From: an uncultured Burkholderiales bacterium
GTDB taxonomy: Bacteria; Pseudomonadota; Gammaproteobacteria; Burkholderiales; Burkholderiaceae_C
Direction of reading: 5' to 3'
Assembly: GCA_903952885.1 (NCBI GenBank)
Contig: CAJBHE010000065.1
Span: forward strand, 1-15,872
DNA length: 15,872 nt
Shown: piece after piece, positions 6,476 through 13,103 of the stretch
Position numbering within the stretch: the first letter of the stretch is position 1
Layout of the letters: each line of letters begins with the position of its first letter
Program-made: the position numbers and the translations under genes
Notes under the pieces: generated by a model
What the model was told of the DNA's origin: nothing
Database searches by the model: none
Seen by the model: the letters and a program-made list of their open reading frames with translations, nothing else

Positions 6476-8161
6476 TTACATGCCGCTGTAGTTGGGGCCG
6501 CCACCGCCTTCAGGCGTGACCCACACGATGTTTTGTGTGGGGTCTTTGATGTCGCAGGTCTTGCAGTGCACGCAGTTTTGCGCGTTGATTTGCAAACGGT
6601 CACTGTTGTCTTCGTTCTTCACGTACTCATACACACCGGCTGGGCAATAGCGGCTCTCGGGGCCTGCGTAGGTAGCGAGGTTGATGTTCACAGGCACTGA
6701 CGCATCTTTGAGCGTCAAGTGCGCGGGCTGGTTTTCTTCGTGGTTGGTGTTGCTGATGAACACGCTGCTCAAGCGGTCAAACGTGAGCTTGCCATCGGGC
6801 TTGGGGTAGTTGATTGGGGCGTGCTGTGCGGCAGGCTCTAAGCAAAGGTGGTCGGGCTTGTTGCCATGCAGCGTCCATGGCGGTGTATCGATACCGAGCT
6901 TGGGCAGCAGCCATTGCTCGATGCCGGTCATCACTGTGCCGACTAGCATGCCTTTTTTGAACCACAGCTTGAAGTTGCGGTACTGGTTGAGTTCTTTGCT
7001 GAGCCAGCTCTTTTCAAACGCAGCAGGGTAGGCGCTCAGCTCGTCGTTGGCGCGGCCTGCAGACACGGCTTCATAAGCCGCGTCTGCAGCCAACATGCCG
7101 CTCTTGATGGCGGCGTGGCTGCCTTTGATGCGTGCGGCATTCAGGTAGCCGGCATCGCAACCAATCAATGCACCGCCCGGGAACACGGTTTTGGGCAAGG
7201 CTTGTGGCGTGCCGTTGTTGATGGCACGTGCGCCGTAGCCAATGCGCTTGGCGCCTTCGAGATGGGCAGCGATGGCTGGATGTGTTTTCCAGCGTTGCAT
7301 TTCTTCAAAAGGGCTGAGCCATGGGTTTTTGTAGTCGAGGCCGAGCACAAAACCGAGGGTGACTTTGTTGTCCTCGAGGTGGTACAAAAAGCCGCCGCCA
7401 AAGGCGTCGTTTTGCATGGGCCAGCCAGAGGTGTGCACCACCAAACCTGGCTTGGCTTTGGATGGGTCGACTTCCCACAACTCTTTCACGCCGATGGCAT
7501 AGCTTTGAGGGTCGCGGCCCTCAGCCAAGTTGTATTTGGCAATGACTTGTTTGCCCAAGTGGCCACGTGCGCCTTCGGCGAAGATGGTGTACTTGGCATG
7601 CAGTTCCATGCCGAGCTGGAAGTTGTCGGTGGGTTGGCCGTCTTTACCAATACCGAGGTTGCCTGTGGCTACACCTTTAACTGAGCCATCTTCGTTGTAA
7701 AGCACTTCAGCCGCTGTGAAGCCCGGGAAGATTTCCACGCCCATTGATTCAGCATGTGCCGCCATCCACTTCACCACATTGCTCAGTGACACCACAAAGC
7801 AGCCGTCGTTGTGGAAGTTGCGCGGCATTAACCAGCTGGGCACGCGGTTGGTACCAGTTTCGGTCAGCGTCAGCAAGTCATCACCCGTCACTTCTTGGTT
7901 CAGTGGGCAGCCGAGTTCTTTCCAGTTAGGGATTAGTTCGGTCATGGCCTTGGGATCCATCACCGCGCCCGACAAGATGTGGGCGCCAGGCTCTGAGCCT
8001 TTTTCCAGCACCACCACGGAGACATCATTGCCTTTTTCAGCCGCCAGCTGTTTGATGCGAATGGCTGTGGCCAAACCGCCCGGGCCACCGCCCACCACGA
8101 CCACGTCATAGTCCATGGCTTCACGTGGGCCAAACTGGGCGAGAATTTCTTCTTGTGTCAT
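6476..8161 (-). CDS. Electron transfer flavoprotein-ubiquinone oxidoreductase (ETF-QO)
   Basis: This 561-residue membrane-associated enzyme takes electrons from reduced ETF, which is fed by acyl-CoA dehydrogenases and dimethylglycine/sarcosine-type dehydrogenases, and reduces ubiquinone. The N-terminus has the FAD-binding GGGPGG at residues 24-29 after a beta-strand (DYDVVVV). Further motifs include 'EKGSEPGAHILSGAV', 'FAEGARGHLGKQ' and 'GCDAGYLNAARIKGSH', all family hallmarks. The C-terminus carries the [4Fe-4S] ferredoxin-like domain with Cys506, Cys530, Cys533 and Cys536 (RYCPAG and NCVHCKTCDIKDP). Length is normal and no motif is missing. The etfAB genes are not in the window. The gene is the first of a pair with gcvH and is divergent from the SDR gene across 101 bp. 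Confidence 0.97.
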   Translation of the reverse strand: MTQEEILAQFGPREAMDYDVVVVGGGPGGLATAIRIKQLAAEKGNDVSVVVLEKGSEPGAHILSGAVMDPKAMTELIPNWKELGCPLNQEVTGDDLLTLTETGTNRVPSWLMPRNFHNDGCFVVSLSNVVKWMAAHAESMGVEIFPGFTAAEVLYNEDGSVKGVATGNLGIGKDGQPTDNFQLGMELHAKYTIFAEGARGHLGKQVIAKYNLAEGRDPQSYAIGVKELWEVDPSKAKPGLVVHTSGWPMQNDAFGGGFLYHLEDNKVTLGFVLGLDYKNPWLSPFEEMQRWKTHPAIAAHLEGAKRIGYGARAINNGTPQALPKTVFPGGALIGCDAGYLNAARIKGSHAAIKSGMLAADAAYEAVSAGRANDELSAYPAAFEKSWLSKELNQYRNFKLWFKKGMLVGTVMTGIEQWLLPKLGIDTPPWTLHGNKPDHLCLEPAAQHAPINYPKPDGKLTFDRLSSVFISNTNHEENQPAHLTLKDASVPVNINLATYAGPESRYCPAGVYEYVKNEDNSDRLQINAQNCVHCKTCDIKDPTQNIVWVTPEGGGGPNYSGM

Positions 8162-8262
8162 GGTTTGTCTATCTCGAGCTGTTGTCAGAGGTGAGACAGA
8201 TTTTAGGGCCTGTCAACAACGCACTTGTCATAATGAAATAACTCAACCTTCAGGAGCTCAAC
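8162..8262. other. Divergent intergenic region between ETF-QO and the SDR gene
   Basis: This 101-bp spacer must hold promoters for both directions. I see CATAAT at 8229-8234, a possible -10 for the + direction, but no good -35 at the right distance. On the minus strand a perfect TTGACA (8216 to 8211) lacks a convincing -10 at 16-18 bp. TTGTCA occurs at 8182-8187 and again at 8225-8230. None of this is strong enough for a firm promoter call. Confidence 0.35.
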
Positions 8263-9045
8263 ATGGCGTACAGCATGGATTTGTCGGGCCGCGTGGCCTT
8301 GGTCACCGGTGCATCCAGTGGTTTGGGGGCGCAATTTGCCCGCACCCTTTCGCGCGCAGGCGCTGCCGTCGTGCTGGCCAGTCGCCGAGTGGAAAAGCTC
8401 AAAGAACTGCGTGCCGAGATTCAAGCCGAAGGCGGTGACGCCCATGTGGTGAGTTTGGACGTGACCACCTTAGGCAGCATCAAATCCGCTGTGGCGCATG
8501 CTGAGACTGAAGTGGGCAGCATCGACATCTTGGTGAACAATTCGGGTGTCAGCACCACCCAACGCGTGCAAGATGTGACCGAAGAAGACTTTGACTTCAC
8601 GTTCAACACCAACGTGCGCGGCTCGTTCTTTGTGGCACAAGAAGTAGGCAAGCGCATGCTGGCCCGCGCAAAAGGGGCAGCGCCCGGTAGCTACACGGGT
8701 GGGCGCATCATCAACATCGCCTCAGTGGCAGGCCTACGGGTATTGCCGCAAATTGGCCCATATTGCATGAGCAAGGCGGCGGTGATTCAAATGACCAAAG
8801 TCTTGGCCATGGAGTGGGGGCGCTTTGGCATCAACGTCAACGCGATCTGCCCCGGCTACATTGACACCGAAATTAACCACCACCATTGGCAAACCGAGCA
8901 AGGTCAAAAGCTGGTGAACATGCTGCCGCGCAAGCGCATTGGCAACCCCGAGGATTTAGATGCCTTGCTGGTGCTGCTGGCCAGTGCCGAGAGCTCGTTC
9001 ATCAACGGGGCCATCATTTCGGCCGACGATGGATTTGCCGTATGA
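8263..9045 (+). CDS. Classical short-chain dehydrogenase/reductase (SDR)
   Basis: This 260-residue NAD(P)-dependent oxidoreductase has a Rossmann fold. It shows the cofactor motif TGASSGLG (residues 15-22), 'LDV' for the adenine pocket, 'ILVNNSG', and the catalytic set Ser154 (NIASVAG), Tyr167 and Lys171 (YCMSK). The late 'CPGYIDTEIN' motif is also present. A basic residue pair after beta-strand 2 (SRRVEKL) leans towards NADP(H). The start is firm: AGGAG at 8252-8256 sits 6 bases before the ATG. The last four bases form ATGA with the thioesterase start, so the two are co-translated. The thioesterase partner suggests an acyl-CoA substrate such as a 3-hydroxyacyl-CoA, but sequence alone cannot show this. 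No member of known function can be named confidently. Confidence 0.93.
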   Translation: MAYSMDLSGRVALVTGASSGLGAQFARTLSRAGAAVVLASRRVEKLKELRAEIQAEGGDAHVVSLDVTTLGSIKSAVAHAETEVGSIDILVNNSGVSTTQRVQDVTEEDFDFTFNTNVRGSFFVAQEVGKRMLARAKGAAPGSYTGGRIINIASVAGLRVLPQIGPYCMSKAAVIQMTKVLAMEWGRFGINVNAICPGYIDTEINHHHWQTEQGQKLVNMLPRKRIGNPEDLDALLVLLASAESSFINGAIISADDGFAV

Positions 9046-9464
9046 GATACGAAATTCCAGACAAGAAAAAGCGGGTGTACGAATGCACCATCCCCATGCG
9101 CTGGGGCGACATGGATGTGATGGGACACATCAACAACACCCTCTACTTTCGGTACCTCGAAATTGCACGTGTGGATTGGCTGCGCCAATTCAACGCCGAG
9201 CCCAAGCCCGAGGGTGAAGGTCCCGTCATCGTGAATGCGTTTTGCAATTTTTACAAACAGCTGGAATACCCGGGCGACGTGCTGGTCAAGATGTATGCCA
9301 GCGACCCTGGTCGAACCACATTCGAGACCTGGGCGACGATGGAACAAGCCGCCAACCCCGGCGTGATTTACGCTGCAGGCGGTGCGACCACGATTTGGGT
9401 GGACTTTCCCAAGCAAAAAGCGGTGGACTTGCCCGATTGGGTGCGCGAGATGGTCACGCCTTGA
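9042..9464 (+). CDS. Hotdog-fold acyl-CoA thioesterase (4-hydroxybenzoyl-CoA thioesterase family)
   Basis: This 140-residue single hotdog domain hydrolyses acyl-CoA thioesters in the cytoplasm. The family signature R-x-x-D-x-D-x-x-G-H-x-N-N is present as 'RWGDMDVMGHINN' (residues 20-32), followed by YFRYLE. Asp25 matches the catalytic Asp of the 4HBT/YbgC group. Length is normal. The start ATG 9042 overlaps the SDR stop as ATGA; an open frame continues upstream to 8886, but that stretch is inside the SDR gene and reads as a shadow. The acyl chain is unknown. The gene converges on the cysteine-cluster gene with 6 bp between stops. Confidence 0.92.
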   Translation: MRYEIPDKKKRVYECTIPMRWGDMDVMGHINNTLYFRYLEIARVDWLRQFNAEPKPEGEGPVIVNAFCNFYKQLEYPGDVLVKMYASDPGRTTFETWATMEQAANPGVIYAAGGATTIWVDFPKQKAVDLPDWVREMVTP

Positions 9465-9470
9465 ATGGCT

Positions 9471-9734
9471 TTAAAGCGCTGAGGGTGCGGTAGCAGCGTC
9501 TAACTGCGTGAGCCAGAGCAATGCGGCTTCGCGGTTTGTGCCACACATGTCTGCCGAAGGCTGCAAACCACCACAAAACGCAGGCCGTTCGGGTTTGCCA
9601 AACACCGCACACCGCATGTCGGGCAGCAATTGCACGCAAGGCAAGCCTGCTGGTTTGCCAAGTGGCATGCCAGGTAAGGCGCTGGTGATGGAGGGCGCAA
9701 TGCAACACGCGCCGCAACTGTTGCGGCATTGCAT
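9471..9734 (-). CDS. YkgJ-type cysteine-cluster protein (CxxxCxxCC, UPF0153-like)
   Basis: This 87-residue protein has a metal-binding pattern. The N-terminal CRNSCGACC gives Cys3, Cys7, Cys10 and Cys11; further cysteines are Cys33, Cys42, Cys54 and Cys64. 'PGMPLGKPAGLPC' and 'RCAVFGKPERPAFC' are typical of the small YkgJ-like family that probably binds zinc or an iron-sulfur cluster. Its biochemical role is not known to me. Its ATG directly follows the TAA of the peroxidase-related gene with no spacer, so it is almost certainly translated from the same message. On the opposite strand I see only shadow frames. Confidence 0.85.
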   Translation of the reverse strand: MQCRNSCGACCIAPSITSALPGMPLGKPAGLPCVQLLPDMRCAVFGKPERPAFCGGLQPSADMCGTNREAALLWLTQLDAATAPSAL

Positions 9735-10319
9735 TTACTTTTGTTTGGGTACGCGGCCCATCAGATAAAACTCGGGGTTGGGCAGCATGTTGCTGAAGCT
9801 GGCCATGCGGTTGCTCAAGCCAAAGAAAGCGGTGATGGCGGCTATGTCCCAAATGTCTTCGTCGTTGAACCCTTGCGCATGCAAGGGGACGAAGTCTGCC
9901 TCGTCAATCAAATCGCTTTGAAGACACACTTTCATGGCGAAGTCAAGCATGGCGCGTTGGCGTGGGCTGATATCGGCTTTGCGGAAGTTCACGGCCACTT
10001 GATCGGCCACCAAAGGTTTCTTTTCGTAAATGCGCAAAATCGCGCCATGAGCTACAACGCAATACAAGCAGTGGTTGGCAGCGCTGGTGGTGGTGACGAT
10101 CATTTCGCGATCACCTTTGGTCAGATGGCTCTCGCGGCCCACTGACTCAGGCACCATCAACGCATCGTGATAGGCAAAGAAAGCGCGCCACTCCGCAGGG
10201 CGACGGGCCAATGCCAAAAACACATTGGGGACAAAGCCCGCTTTGTCTTGCACTTCCAAAATCTTGGTTCGAATGTCTTCGGGCAAGTCTTTGAGTTCGG
10301 GGTGGGGGTAGCGGCTCAT
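9735..10319 (-). CDS. Peroxidase-related protein of the AhpD / carboxymuconolactone decarboxylase family
   Basis: This 194-residue all-helical AhpD-like protein has the redox motif CLYCVVAHG. Cys84 and Cys87 would form the reactive disulfide, and His91 and Glu72 complete the AhpD-type relay. The pattern 'PNVFLALARRP' in the N-terminal half and 'NMLPNPEFY' near the end match the 'peroxidase-related enzyme' branch. It would reduce peroxides or act as a thiol-disulfide partner; the electron donor is unknown. GGAG at 10327-10330 lies 7 bases before the ATG. It is the first gene of a pair with the YkgJ-type protein. The 122 bp upstream, to the PAS-LuxR stop, contain no other gene, so its own promoter is likely there. 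Confidence 0.9.
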   Translation of the reverse strand: MSRYPHPELKDLPEDIRTKILEVQDKAGFVPNVFLALARRPAEWRAFFAYHDALMVPESVGRESHLTKGDREMIVTTTSAANHCLYCVVAHGAILRIYEKKPLVADQVAVNFRKADISPRQRAMLDFAMKVCLQSDLIDEADFVPLHAQGFNDEDIWDIAAITAFFGLSNRMASFSNMLPNPEFYLMGRVPKQK

Positions 10320-10441
10320 AGGTTCTCTCCGAAGTTTTGGTGAATTGGCGTGATTATCCTTGGGGCAAATTGGAGCCTAGGATCCTTCATCACTGATCGA
10401 TACAGCCACCCCTTAGATGTTGCTTTTCATGCAGTTGTTTT

Positions 10442-10993
10442 CTAGCCAACGACGAGTTTGTGGACCAAGTCTGCTGTAGTCGATGCCTTGTACTTGCGCA
10501 TCAGCTTAGCGCGGTAAATTTCCACCGTGCGGTGGCTGATGCCCAGTGCTCTGCCTATTTCTTTGGAGGTCAAACCCTCCATCAAAAACGCAGCCACTTC
10601 CCGTTCGCGTGCGGTGAGTTCAGCCCGCACGGGGCGCGTGGCGCTGAGGTCTTCAAAGCTCCAAATGCCCGCTTCGTGGGGGGAGTCTAAGTTCAAAGCG
10701 CGGCCCGTTACATGACACCAAAACGGCTCTCCCTTAAGTGCGCCATCTATGCGCTTCATCAGTCGGTCGTCGGCGTAAAGCCCTTTGGCATTGAGACTGA
10801 GTTTGATGCGTGCACCCGTACGTTCGTATTCGTCCGCGCTTGGGTAGAGCACCTGAAACGACTGCCCCATCAGCTGCTCACGGGTGGTGCCAAACATGTC
10901 GCACACGTGTTGGTTGCAGTCCACCATCGTGCGGTTGCGAGACAGCACGAGGCCAACAGGCGCAAGGTCAAAGGCTTGGCGGTAATCAATCAT
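10442..10993 (-). CDS. PAS domain / LuxR-type DNA-binding transcriptional regulator
   Basis: This 183-residue regulator has an N-terminal PAS domain (about residues 5-115, starting 'MIDYRQAFDLAPVGLVLSRN') and a C-terminal LuxR/NarL-type helix-turn-helix (about residues 125-183). The latter contains 'LTAREREVAAFL', 'GLTSKEIGRALGIS' and 'RTVEIYRAKLMRKY'. There is no receiver domain, so control is likely by a ligand or cofactor sensed by the PAS domain or by a partner, not by a standard phosphorelay. The open frame extends upstream to 11353 but overlaps the opposite-strand CoA-transferase; ATG 10993 gives the natural PAS start. It is divergent from scoAB across a 96-bp region with palindromic TACGTA sites, so control of scoAB and itself is a reasonable inference. 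No strong ribosome-binding site is seen. Confidence 0.9.
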   Translation of the reverse strand: MIDYRQAFDLAPVGLVLSRNRTMVDCNQHVCDMFGTTREQLMGQSFQVLYPSADEYERTGARIKLSLNAKGLYADDRLMKRIDGALKGEPFWCHVTGRALNLDSPHEAGIWSFEDLSATRPVRAELTAREREVAAFLMEGLTSKEIGRALGISHRTVEIYRAKLMRKYKASTTADLVHKLVVG

Positions 10994-11018
10994 ATGAGAT
11001 GCATCAAGGGGTCTGTGC

Positions 11019-11056
11019 TTACGAAGAACTACGTAGTTGGTTACGTAGTATCGTAT
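11019..11056. promoter_or_regulatory. Candidate operator: palindromic TACGTA array between PAS-LuxR and scoAB
   Basis: The block contains a perfect 12-bp palindrome AACTACGTAGTT (11027-11038). A second TTACGTAGTA (11041-11050) places two TACGTAGT copies exactly 12 bp apart. TACGA (11020-11024) and TCGTA (11051-11055) flank them as an outer inverted pair. LuxR/NarL-type regulators commonly bind short TAC...GTA-like dyads, and this lies between a divergent LuxR-type gene and its probable target. Binding itself is inferred. Confidence 0.6.
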
Positions 11057-11079
11057 TGCCATTCTGTTGCACTTTGACT

Positions 11080-11083
11080 GGAG
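11080..11083 (+). promoter_or_regulatory. Shine-Dalgarno GGAG supporting the TTG start of scoA
   Basis: GGAG lies 6 bases before TTG 11090. No in-frame ATG lies near the start of the conserved N-terminus, so this site decides for the TTG codon. Confidence 0.7.
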
Positions 11084-11089
11084 CCTCCC

Positions 11090-11791
11090 TTGAACAAAGT
11101 TTTCCCTTCTGCTGCTGAAGCACTCAAAGACATCGTGGCCGACGGCCAGCTGATGGCTGTGGGTGGTTTTGGCTTGTGTGGCATTCCTGAAGCCCTGATC
11201 GATGCGCTGCGAGACACGGGTGTGAAGGACTTGACCGTCATCTCTAACAACGCTGGCGTGGACGGCTTTGGCTTGGGCAAGTTGCTTGAAACGCACCAAA
11301 TCAAAAAAATGATTTCCAGCTACGTGGGCGAAAACAAAGAGTTCGAACGCCAATACTTAGCGGGCGAGCTAGAGCTTGAGTTCACCCCTCAAGGCACGCT
11401 GGCCGAAAAGCTGCGTGCGGGCGGCGCGGGTATTCCAGCCTTCTTCACCAAAACCGGTGTGGGCACTTTGGTGGCTGAAGGCAAAGAGCTGCGCGAGTTC
11501 GACGGCGACACCTATGTGATGGAGCGTTCACTCGTGCCTGAAATAGCACTCATCAAAGCCGATGTGGCAGACCGTTCTGGCAATCTGCGCTTTAACATGA
11601 CCGCGCGCAACTTCAACCCTGCTGCTGCCACCGCTGGCAAGATTTGCGTGGTGGAAGTGGAGCACATTGTCGAGACGGGCGAGTTGGCCCCTGACGACAT
11701 TCACTTGCCCGGCATTTATGTGCACCGCATCGTGCTCAATGCCACGCCCGAGAAGCGCATTGAAAAGCGCACCACCCGCGACCGTAAATAA
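11090..11791 (+). CDS. scoA: 3-oxoacid CoA-transferase subunit A (succinyl-CoA:acetoacetate type)
   Basis: This 233-residue subunit belongs to family I CoA-transferases, which move CoA between an acyl-CoA such as succinyl-CoA and a 3-oxoacid such as acetoacetate. It has the CoA-contacting 'GGFGLCGIPE' near residues 23-32, then 'TVISNNAG', 'SSYVGENKEFERQYLAGELE' and 'FTPQGTLAEKLRAGGAGIP', all diagnostic of the A subunit. The start is an uncommon TTG with GGAG upstream. The B subunit follows after 9 bp, so the heterodimer is made from one message. The pair serves acetoacetate use, ketogenic amino-acid breakdown or polyhydroxybutyrate turnover; a beta-ketoadipate (PcaIJ-like) substrate is less likely but cannot be excluded. 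The divergent PAS-LuxR gene is the obvious regulator candidate. Confidence 0.95.
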   Translation: MNKVFPSAAEALKDIVADGQLMAVGGFGLCGIPEALIDALRDTGVKDLTVISNNAGVDGFGLGKLLETHQIKKMISSYVGENKEFERQYLAGELELEFTPQGTLAEKLRAGGAGIPAFFTKTGVGTLVAEGKELREFDGDTYVMERSLVPEIALIKADVADRSGNLRFNMTARNFNPAAATAGKICVVEVEHIVETGELAPDDIHLPGIYVHRIVLNATPEKRIEKRTTRDRK

Positions 11792-11800
11792 GGAACACTC

Positions 11801-12439
11801 ATGGCTTGGACTCAAGACGAAATGGCCGCACGCGCGGCGAGCGAATTGCAAGACGGTTTTTATGTGAACCTCGGCATCGGCATTCCTACGCTGGTGGCCA
11901 ACCACGTACCTGACCATGTGGAAGTGTGGCTGCAAAGCGAGAACGGCATGCTGGGCATTGGCCCGTTCCCCTACGAAGATGAAGTCGACGCCGACCTCAT
12001 CAACGCAGGCAAACAAACCGTCACCACCATCAAAGGCTCCGCGATTTTTGGGAGCGACCAATCGTTTGCCATGATCCGTGGCGGCAAGATCAATCTCTCC
12101 ATCCTTGGTGCGATGCAAGTGAGTGAGAAGGGTGACTTGGCCAATTGGATGATTCCCGGCAAGATGATCAAAGGCATGGGCGGCGCAATGGACTTGGTCG
12201 CAGGCGTCAAGCGCGTCATCATCTTGATGGAGCATGTGGCCAAGAAAAAAGATGGTACGGAAGATTTGAAAATATTGCCCCAATGCACTTTGCCATTGAC
12301 AGGCTTGGGTGTGGTGGACCGCATCATCACAGACCTCGCGGTGATGGACGTGGTGCCTGAAGGTCTCAAATTGGTTGAGCTGGCCCCCGGCGTGACTCGC
12401 GAGTTCTTGCAAACCAAGACGGGTGTGACCTTGATTTAA
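11801..12439 (+). CDS. scoB: 3-oxoacid CoA-transferase subunit B
   Basis: This 212-residue B subunit carries the catalytic glutamate that forms the enzyme-CoA thioester: Glu47 in 'QSENGMLGIG'. Other family motifs are 'VNLGIGIPTLVANH', 'GAMQVSEKGDLANWMIPGK', 'GMGGAMDLV' and 'CTLPLTG'. Translation starts at ATG 11801 with AAGGA six bases upstream, 9 bp after the scoA stop. Length is close to that of other bacterial B subunits and no residue of the active-site motif is missing. A strong hairpin-plus-U-tract terminator begins 17 bp after the stop. Confidence 0.96.
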   Translation: MAWTQDEMAARAASELQDGFYVNLGIGIPTLVANHVPDHVEVWLQSENGMLGIGPFPYEDEVDADLINAGKQTVTTIKGSAIFGSDQSFAMIRGGKINLSILGAMQVSEKGDLANWMIPGKMIKGMGGAMDLVAGVKRVIILMEHVAKKKDGTEDLKILPQCTLPLTGLGVVDRIITDLAVMDVVPEGLKLVELAPGVTREFLQTKTGVTLI

Positions 12440-12456
12440 TTTAGCGACATTCAACT

Positions 12457-12489
12457 AAAAAGCCGCTCTTTTTCTGAGCGGCTTTTTTT
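12457..12489. terminator. Bidirectional rho-independent terminator between scoB and tRNA-Gly
   Basis: The stem AGCCGCTC (12461-12468) pairs with GAGCGGCT (12476-12483) around a 7-base T-rich loop. It is flanked by AAAA on the left and a T run to 12489 on the right, which pair and also supply a U-tract in both directions. It ends scoAB transcription on + and tRNA-Gly transcription on -. Confidence 0.9.
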
Positions 12490-12492
12490 ATT

Positions 12493-12566
12493 TGGAGCGG
12501 GTGATGGGAATCGAACCCACGTTATTTGCTTGGGAAGCAAGAGTCCTACCATTGAACGACACCCGC
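12493..12566 (-). tRNA. tRNA-Gly (anticodon CCC)
   Basis: Read on the minus strand, the 74-base gene folds as a cloverleaf. The acceptor stem is GCGGGTG/CACCCGC, the D-stem GTTC/GGAC, and the anticodon loop TTCCCAA gives anticodon CCC, which reads GGG codons. The T-arm is GTGGG-TTCGATT-CCCAT. The 3' CCA is encoded at 12493-12495, with discriminator T next to it. The layout closely follows the E. coli CCC glycine tRNA. One oddity is a C-A mismatch at the top of the anticodon stem (position 27-43). The terminator lies 3 bp downstream. Confidence 0.95.
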
Positions 12567-12576
12567 GTTGACTTCT

Positions 12577-12582
12577 ATTGTA
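12577..12582 (-). promoter_or_regulatory. Candidate -10 box for tRNA-Gly
   Basis: On the minus strand TACAAT ends 10 bases before the mature tRNA 5' end, a usual distance. No good -35 is seen at 16-18 bp, so only the -10 is proposed. Confidence 0.4.
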
Positions 12583-12597
12583 GGAAGTTAAGATGTG

Positions 12598-12622
12598 AAA
12601 ACAGCATCCACTAGGGATGCTG
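12598..12622 (-). terminator. Candidate terminator after the winged-helix gene
   Basis: An 8-bp perfect stem CAGCATCC/GGATGCTG with a 5-base loop is followed on the minus strand by TTTT. It sits 25 bp after the stop of the winged-helix gene and before the tRNA promoter. The U-tract is short, so termination may be partial. Confidence 0.55.
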
Positions 12623-12646
12623 CTCTAGGTTGGCCTTGGCTAAGGT

Positions 12647-12994
12647 TTAGGCGCTGGCCAGTGCCTGTTTCATCACTTGACCGACTTGGTTGAAGTAGTC
12701 ATGGGCCATTTGAGTGGGCACGAGGTATTTGGTGCGGCGGTTTTTGCCTTCAAACACGGTGTCGATCATCCCCAGTTCACGCAGCTGGTCTAGCTTTCGG
12801 TGAATGGTGGCAGGAGAGGCAATGGCATTCAAAGCCATGGCATCGGTCACGGTCAAAGACTTTTCAGCCGCGTGACGAACAGCGATCACTTCGAGAAGCT
12901 TCTTGGCATCCAAGTCCATCACAGGCGCGTTCGGTTGTCCATCTAAGGCGTGGATGAGGTTAAGGAAGCGCAGATAGATTTGTTTAGATTCCAT
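12647..12994 (-). CDS. Small winged helix-turn-helix protein (MarR-like), function unknown
   Basis: This 115-residue protein has one recognisable DNA-binding domain. A helical N-terminus (to about residue 30) is followed by 'LTVTDAMAL', then 'ASPATIHRKLDQLRELGMI' as the recognition helix and turn (roughly residues 59-77), and a basic wing 'EGKNRRTKYLVPT'. The C-terminal helix 'AHDYFNQVGQVMKQALA' could dimerise. This layout fits MarR-like winged-helix regulators that sense little beyond DNA. I do not recognise a named family member. It has AAGG 9 bases before the ATG, its own AT-rich upstream region and a terminator-like hairpin downstream, so it is probably a single-gene transcript. Target genes are unknown; the SSADH gene immediately upstream on the same strand is one possibility. 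Confidence 0.8.
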   Translation of the reverse strand: MESKQIYLRFLNLIHALDGQPNAPVMDLDAKKLLEVIAVRHAAEKSLTVTDAMALNAIASPATIHRKLDQLRELGMIDTVFEGKNRRTKYLVPTQMAHDYFNQVGQVMKQALASA

Positions 12995-13103
12995 GAGGTT
13001 AGGCCTTGATTAATAGGTTAAATCATATATCTGTATTGTAAATAACAAAACCGTCATAAATGAAGTAAAACCACGTAGAGCTATATTTCTAAAGGCTTTG
13101 TGA
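12995..13103. other. AT-rich intergenic region between SSADH and the winged-helix gene
   Basis: This 109-bp stretch is visibly AT-rich compared with its neighbours and should contain the promoter of the winged-helix gene on the minus strand. Several -10-like strings occur (around 13025-13040), but I find no pair with clear consensus and spacing. I see no gene, tRNA or strong terminator for SSADH in it. Confidence 0.5.

Noticed and set aside
11528..12454. A 308-codon antisense frame over scoAB
   Set aside because: It is His/Ala-rich with no domain, and spans two well-supported genes on the other strand.
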